Below, in pieces: positions 32,972-36,901 of a stretch of 36,901 nt of DNA. Positions within the stretch are counted from its first letter, which is position 1. Every line of letters starts with the position of its first letter. The notes under the pieces were generated by a model. It did no database searches, was not told the origin of the DNA, and saw only the letters and a list, made by a program, of their open reading frames with translations. The position numbers were made by a program, and so were the translations under genes. Source of the DNA: Kordiimonadales bacterium. Its GTDB lineage: Bacteria > Pseudomonadota > Alphaproteobacteria > Sphingomonadales > Kordiimonadaceae. Where the stretch lies: the NCBI GenBank assembly GCA_015485385.1, contig WFTS01000135.1, positions 1-36,901 on the forward strand. Direction: 5' to 3'.

Positions 32972-34069
32972 TTAACGCTCTTTCAAATAGGCCCATGCAT
33001 GGGCTGTCATCTGCTCAAGGTTTGGGTAACGAGGCTGCCAGTGAAAGGTGGTTTTGGCTTTATCAGCATTCGCCACCAAAACCGCAGGATCCCCAGCGCG
33101 GCGGCCTTCTTCGATAACAGTGAAATCAACCCCGGTGACACGCCGGGCGGTTTCAATAACATCGCGCACGGAAAATCCCTGACCCGTACCAAGATTGAAG
33201 GCCTCATAATATCCGCAAGCGGCACCATCACCGCCATCACCGCCATCACCAAACGGGTCACCAGCTTTGGTGGCAGTTGGCCGAGAAAATAAATGCTCTA
33301 GCGCTTTCACATGAGCATCGGCCAAATCACTGACATGAATATAATCCCGAATGCAGGTGCCGTCGGGGGTGGGGTAATCTGTGCCGTAAATTTTGATCGC
33401 ATCCCGTTTGCCCAAGGCCGCTTGCAGCACCAAGGGGATCAAGTGCGTTTCTGGCTCGTGTCGCTCGCCAAACCGGCCTTTAGGGTCAGAGCCTGCCGCA
33501 TTGAAGTATCTGAGCGCGATGGCTTGCAGATTGTGCGCCGCCGCGCAGTCTCGCAACATACATTCCACCAGCCATTTGCTTTGCCCATACGGGTTGATCG
33601 GCGCTTTGGGCATGGTTTCCACTAAGGCGGAGTTTTCAAGATCGGCTTCAGGGTCTAACTGCCCGTAAACCGCAGCGGTGGAAGAAAAAACAATGCGCCC
33701 TACATTTGCCTGTTTCATGGCCTCAAGCAGTATCAGGCTGCCTTTGCTGTTATTGCCGTAAAAGGACAAAGGGTTCACCATGCTTTCTCCAGCTTCGATG
33801 AAAGCTGCAAAATGGATCACGGCGTCAATGGCGTGGTCTGTGAAAATTTGGTCCAAAAGCGCCCTGTCGCGGATATCACCTTCGATAAACTCAGCAGCAA
33901 GACACGCTGATGTAGCTAGTGCATCTGGTTCATGAGAGGATTGAAACAGATCAAGGTGGCCATTTTTAAGCGTATCCAAAACAACCACCTGATAGCCAGC
34001 AGCTTCAAGCGCGGCTACGGTGTGGCTGCCAATAAATCCGGCCCCACCGGGCACAAGAATTTTTTTCAC
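32972..34069 (-). CDS. galE: UDP-glucose 4-epimerase
   Basis: Interconverts UDP-glucose and UDP-galactose (or the N-acetyl forms), supplying capsule sugar donors. Extended SDR features: ILVPGGAGFIGSHTVAAL (NAD-binding), AVIHFAAFIEAGESM, FSSTAAVYG, NPYGQSKWLVE (Y-x-x-x-K), ALRYFNAAGSDPKG, GTDYPTPDGTCIRDYIHVSDLADAH and FNLGTGQGFSV. The frame extends further upstream, but GTG 34069, with AAGGA 6 bp before it, gives the family N-terminus. At 365 residues it is slightly long. A Gly/Asp-rich insertion (GDPFGDGGDGGDGAACG) lies just before YEAFNLGTG. Confidence 0.94.
   Translation of the reverse strand: MKKILVPGGAGFIGSHTVAALEAAGYQVVVLDTLKNGHLDLFQSSHEPDALATSACLAAEFIEGDIRDRALLDQIFTDHAIDAVIHFAAFIEAGESMVNPLSFYGNNSKGSLILLEAMKQANVGRIVFSSTAAVYGQLDPEADLENSALVETMPKAPINPYGQSKWLVECMLRDCAAAHNLQAIALRYFNAAGSDPKGRFGERHEPETHLIPLVLQAALGKRDAIKIYGTDYPTPDGTCIRDYIHVSDLADAHVKALEHLFSRPTATKAGDPFGDGGDGGDGAACGYYEAFNLGTGQGFSVRDVIETARRVTGVDFTVIEEGRRAGDPAVLVANADKAKTTFHWQPRYPNLEQMTAHAWAYLKER
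33226..33252 (-). repeat. 9-bp in-frame repeats in galE
   Basis: Three 9-bp units (CACC(A/G)CCAT-like, top strand) encode the GDG-GDG-GDG run in the Gly/Asp insertion of GalE. The insertion falls in a loop before the conserved FNLGTG strand. Confidence 0.75.
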
Positions 34070-34407
34070 TGTCCATCCTTGGTGTTTTTCGCAGCAATAG
34101 GCACAGCGAAACATGAAACAAAATGTGGTGTAAACAGATATAGCCTTGGCCGTTTGTGTCAAGCACAGCGCGAGTGTCTGGAGGGTTTTAATTTTTTTGG
34201 GAAAGGCTTTAAAGCAACAGCCTATTGCTCTTGACGATATTTTTCGCTAACTGCTTGGCGTAAGGGTATAAGCTGCGAACCCTAAACGGGAACAGGGACA
34301 CACCTGTTAACGTGGGCGGATGCTTATGACGAGCCTTTAGTATCTTTTGGTCTCTTTGGGGATCTCTGGATATTTTCTGGCTTTGGTTTTTGGGGTAGGG
34401 AGCATTG
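34070..34407. other. Divergent intergenic region between galE and a GT4 gene
   Basis: 338 bp with no supported gene. Leftward, TTGACA (top-strand 34157-34162 as TGTCAA) with a weak TATCTG about 16 bp on is a possible galE promoter. A Shine-Dalgarno GGGAG for the rightward gene is at its right end. A T/G-rich stretch precedes that gene. No terminator is seen. Confidence 0.5.
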
Positions 34408-35634
34408 ATGCGTATTCTATTTGTTCATAATAATTTTCCGGCGCAGTATCGGCGCATCATGGCCTATTTGGACGAACGGCCAAAATTGGGTGTTGAGGTC
34501 TATGCCGCGACTTTGGACACCAATCAGCAAAAAACACAGGCTAAGAAAACCATTAAATATAAACCCCACCGCGAGCCGAGGGAAAATATTCACCCGGCAC
34601 TGCTTTATACAGAGCGGGCGGTTATTCAGGGGCAGGCGCTGTATTCGGCGTTGCTGAAATCTAAACAAGCGGGCTTTAAGCCTGATATCATCTTGGCCCA
34701 TTCGGGATGGGGTGCGGGGCTGTTTTTGAAAGACCTGTTTCCTGATTCGAAATTATTGACCTATTATGAATGGTATTATCACAGCATAAATTCTGATGGC
34801 ATGTTCCTGCGGGACAAACCATATGATCCAAACGCGCAAATGCGTATTCGCATGAAAAATACACCGATTCTGCATGATTTGGCGGCTATGGACCACGGCC
34901 AGTGCCCAACGGCGTTTCAAAAAAGCAAGTTCCCGGACATTTTTCAAAGCGGCATTACCCAGTTGCATGACGGCGTGGATACCAAGTTTTTCAAGCCCAA
35001 AGCCAATGCCCGTGTGAAAGTGGGGGATCATATCTTCACCAAAGCAGACGAAGTGATCACCTATGTGGCGCGCGGAATGGAAGAATATCGCGGTTTTCCG
35101 CAGTTTATGGAAACCGTCTATAAGTTGCAGCAACGGCGCCCCAACCTGCATGTTGTGATCTTGGGGAGCAACCGCGTGGCGTACGGTAACAAGCGCAGCG
35201 ATGGGAAATCTTTCAAAGAGGCGATGCTAGAGACGTACGATTTTGATATGGACCGCTTGCACTTTATGGGCTTGCAGCCTTTGGGCGTTTTTTGCGGCCT
35301 GATGCAAATTACGCGGGCGCATATCTATTTGACCGTGCCGTTTGTTTTGTCTTGGTCGATGCTCGAAGCCATGGGGGCCGGAGCCTTGGTTGTAGGCTCA
35401 GACACCGAACCCGTTCGAGAACTGATAACCGATGGTGAAAACGGGCTTTTAGTGCCGTTTTTTGATACCGATGCTATCACCGATAAAATTAGCCATGTGC
35501 TTGATAACAATGAGGAGTATGATCCTTTGCGTAAAAACGCCCGGCAGACGATTAAGGATAGCTATGCTGTTAAGGATTTGCTGCCTCAATATTGGAATTT
35601 GATCAAATCTGTGGCAAATGGGTCACATATTTGA
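34408..35634 (+). CDS. GT4 family glycosyltransferase
   Basis: A 408-residue GT-B enzyme: N-terminal MRILFVHNNFPAQYRRIMAYL, IILAHSGWGAGLFLKDLFPDSKLLTYYEWYY, LHDGVDTKFFKP, then the C-terminal domain with VITYVARGMEEYRGFPQFMETV, VVILGSNRVAYG, LHFMGLQPLGVF and the donor-binding FVLSWSMLEAMGAGALVVGSDTEPVRELI (E-x7-E region). ATG 34408 has GGGAG 6 bp upstream; the TTG at 34405 is unlikely. It is transcribed alone, followed by a long hairpin. Probably adds a sugar to the capsule repeat; specificity unknown. Confidence 0.9.
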   Translation: MRILFVHNNFPAQYRRIMAYLDERPKLGVEVYAATLDTNQQKTQAKKTIKYKPHREPRENIHPALLYTERAVIQGQALYSALLKSKQAGFKPDIILAHSGWGAGLFLKDLFPDSKLLTYYEWYYHSINSDGMFLRDKPYDPNAQMRIRMKNTPILHDLAAMDHGQCPTAFQKSKFPDIFQSGITQLHDGVDTKFFKPKANARVKVGDHIFTKADEVITYVARGMEEYRGFPQFMETVYKLQQRRPNLHVVILGSNRVAYGNKRSDGKSFKEAMLETYDFDMDRLHFMGLQPLGVFCGLMQITRAHIYLTVPFVLSWSMLEAMGAGALVVGSDTEPVRELITDGENGLLVPFFDTDAITDKISHVLDNNEEYDPLRKNARQTIKDSYAVKDLLPQYWNLIKSVANGSHI

Positions 35635-35660
35635 TCGGAAATAAGGAATTGTCTCTAGTG

Positions 35661-35702
35661 CAGCAACACCACTGTTGAAATTCAAACAGTAGAGTGCTGT
35701 TG
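35661..35702 (+). terminator. Long imperfect hairpin after the GT4 gene, possible terminator
   Basis: CAGCAACAC ... ACTGTT-gaaattca-AACAGT ... GTGCTGTTG: a 6-bp inner stem plus a 9-position outer stem with one wobble and one mismatch, separated by short bulges. It lies 27 bp after the GT4 stop. The following sequence has only a weak T-run, so termination is probable rather than certain. Confidence 0.5.
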
Positions 35703-35721
35703 TGTTTGTCGGGAATTGGTA

Positions 35722-35850
35722 ATGAACGAGATTGATGATTTCTTCAGTGATATTGTAAACTTAATCAATTATCCGGTTGACATAATTGGCATTCTCTCGC
35801 TAGAGAGTGTCACTAGGGGGCTATTTAACCTTATCGTTCATGCCTCGTAA
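35722..35850 (+). CDS. Possible small protein (42 residues) upstream of the RTX gene
   Basis: ATG at 35722 with GGGAA about 7 bp upstream opens a 42-codon frame ending at TAA 35850, 32 bp before the RTX start. The product begins MNEIDDFFSDIVNLIN, then a hydrophobic PVDIIGILSL, and ends GLFNLIVHAS. I know no family for it. It overlaps the candidate promoter and a CTCTC/GAGAG dyad, so it may equally be non-coding leader sequence. Confidence 0.3.
   Translation: MNEIDDFFSDIVNLINYPVDIIGILSLESVTRGLFNLIVHAS
35777..35806 (+). promoter_or_regulatory. Candidate promoter with short dyad upstream of the RTX gene
   Basis: TTGACA (35777-35782), an 18-bp spacer and TAGAGA (35801-35806). The dyad CTCTC-GCTA-GAGAG overlaps the -10 side and could be an operator. 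The -10 match is weak. Confidence 0.35.
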
Positions 35851-35882
35851 CAATACGTAGTTGCTTTTTCAGGAGGAAAGCT

Positions 35883-36901
35883 ATGGCACATGCAATTTTT
35901 GGATCTGACGATCCTAATGAGATTTTAGGTACAGAGGCAGACGACCTCACGTTTGGTGCGGGCGGTAATGATACGCTGACCGGTGGTACAGGCGACGATA
36001 CACTTGCTGGTGAAGCAGGTGACGATAATCTGAACGGCGGCGCAGGGGACGATAGTCTTGTTGGCGGCACCGGAAATGATTCGGTTGTTGCGGGCGACGG
36101 AGCCGACATTTTAGGCGGCGGATCTGGCAATGATACATTGCGCGGCGATGCTGGCGCAGACACAATCGGCGGCGATGCTGGCGATGATAGCATTGATGGC
36201 GGCGCGGGCGACGACAACATTGATGGCGGCGACGGTGCTGATAACGTAACTGGCGGCGACGGTGGTGACGAGATTTCAGGTGGCAACGGCGACGACACAA
36301 TTTCAGGCGGCGATGGCGACGATAATATTTCAGGCGACGCAAATGATGATACTGCATCCGGCGGAAATGGTGATGATACCATTGACGGCGGCGCGGGCGC
36401 GGATAGCCTAGACGGTGATGCTAACGATGACGTTCTAACTGGCGGTGCTGGTAATGATACGCTTGGTGGCGGTAACGGCGATGATGATATCACAGGCGGT
36501 GCAGGTGATGACGAAATCGACGGCGGCGCAGGCACAGACAGTGCGACCTTTAGCGGTGAGTTCACAATTACCTCACTGGCTACTGCTGGTCCGGCGACTA
36601 CCCTCTCTACAACTGTTGACGGCGATGATACTCTTATCGGTGTTGAGCGGGTTTTCGCAGACAACAACGGCCTTGAAGATGGTCTTGAGCTTTCTGCTAA
36701 CGACGACGGCGTTCAGTTCACACGTGAAGTTGATGCAAATGTTGCAAACCCTGATGGAACCATCGGCGGCAACTTTGATTTAACAAGCAATGTTCTTCTT
36801 GAATATGACAACGGTGCAGGCTCCTTCATTGAAGCGGCTGGTAACGATTCTACAGGTGGCGGCGACGCAAGCTGGACAATCGCTGTCTCTTATACACATC
36901 T
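35883..36901 (+). CDS. RTX (hemolysin-type calcium-binding repeat) protein, 3' end outside the window
   Basis: The first 339 residues of an acidic secreted-type protein, open to the window edge. AGGAGG sits 6 bp before ATG 35883. After a short start (MAHAIFGSDDPNEILG), 22 consecutive nonapeptides of the form GGxGxDxUx (U hydrophobic) run over residues 25-222 with no break in register. These fold as a calcium-binding beta-roll. A DTLIGVERVFA segment (typical post-repeat sequence) and a non-repetitive, probably beta-rich region follow. There is no N-terminal signal; RTX proteins use a C-terminal type I secretion signal, which would lie beyond 36901. Function cannot be assigned. Confidence 0.93.
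   Translation, partial: MAHAIFGSDDPNEILGTEADDLTFGAGGNDTLTGGTGDDTLAGEAGDDNLNGGAGDDSLVGGTGNDSVVAGDGADILGGGSGNDTLRGDAGADTIGGDAGDDSIDGGAGDDNIDGGDGADNVTGGDGGDEISGGNGDDTISGGDGDDNISGDANDDTASGGNGDDTIDGGAGADSLDGDANDDVLTGGAGNDTLGGGNGDDDITGGAGDDEIDGGAGTDSATFSGEFTITSLATAGPATTLSTTVDGDDTLIGVERVFADNNGLEDGLELSANDDGVQFTREVDANVANPDGTIGGNFDLTSNVLLEYDNGAGSFIEAAGNDSTGGGDASWTIAVSYTH

Noticed and set aside
35831-36667. Leftward 278-codon Ser/Pro-rich open frame
   Set aside because: It is the complement of the RTX nonapeptide repeats; the rightward frame has AGGAGG, correct RTX motifs and calcium-binding pattern.

Overview
This window reads as a chromosomal capsule (group 2/ABC-dependent, Kps-type) locus of a Gram-negative bacterium, most likely a (marine?) alphaproteobacterium. 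The basis is a complete KDO supply set (kdsA, kdsC, kdsB, kpsF), both retaining KDO transferases (kpsC, kpsS), the export complex (kpsM, kpsT, kpsE, kpsD), a fused cysN/cysC gene of the NodQ type, and moderate base composition. The taxonomic call rests on protein style only and is tentative.

Layout. 1-4200: non-capsule genes, namely a VOC/glyoxalase-fold protein, a Sfp-type phosphopantetheinyl transferase, the ribosome GTPase RsgA, a HigB/HigA toxin-antitoxin pair and a Suppressor-of-fused domain protein. 4395-8815: kdsA-kdsC-kdsB-kpsC in one tightly overlapping operon. 8876-16974: capsule modification genes. These are a PAPS sulfotransferase, a Stf0-like sulfotransferase, a TagD-like CDP-glycerol synthase, a large LicD-domain protein, and cysD-cysNC for making PAPS. 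17254-20895: a DUF805 membrane protein and the leftward pair kpsS plus an LtaS/MdoB-like phosphoglycerol transferase. 21374-28957: rightward kpsF-M-T-E-D, a GT2 glycosyltransferase and a second Stf0-like protein. 28975-34069: leftward galE, a GT4 glycosyltransferase, a GT-B-like protein and a small protein of unknown function. 34408-35634: another GT4. 35883-end: start of an RTX calcium-binding protein cut by the window edge.

How the genes fit together. The locus predicts a capsule built on a poly-KDO-phospholipid linker (KpsS/KpsC), exported by KpsMTED, and decorated in two ways. One is sulfation (CysD/CysNC make PAPS; one clear and two diverged sulfotransferases). The other is glycerol-phosphate or a related phospho-substituent (TagD, LicD, LtaS-like). 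That combination is the main biological prediction.

The most unusual structural signal is a swarm of short, degenerate tandem repeats. Inside genes the units are 9, 12, 15, 18, 21 or 24 bp, always a multiple of three. Between genes the units include a strict 16-bp array whose first unit contains the stop codon of the DUF805 gene. An ops-like element (core GGTAGCGTGC) lies in the leader of the kpsF operon, as expected for RfaH/NusG-paralogue control.
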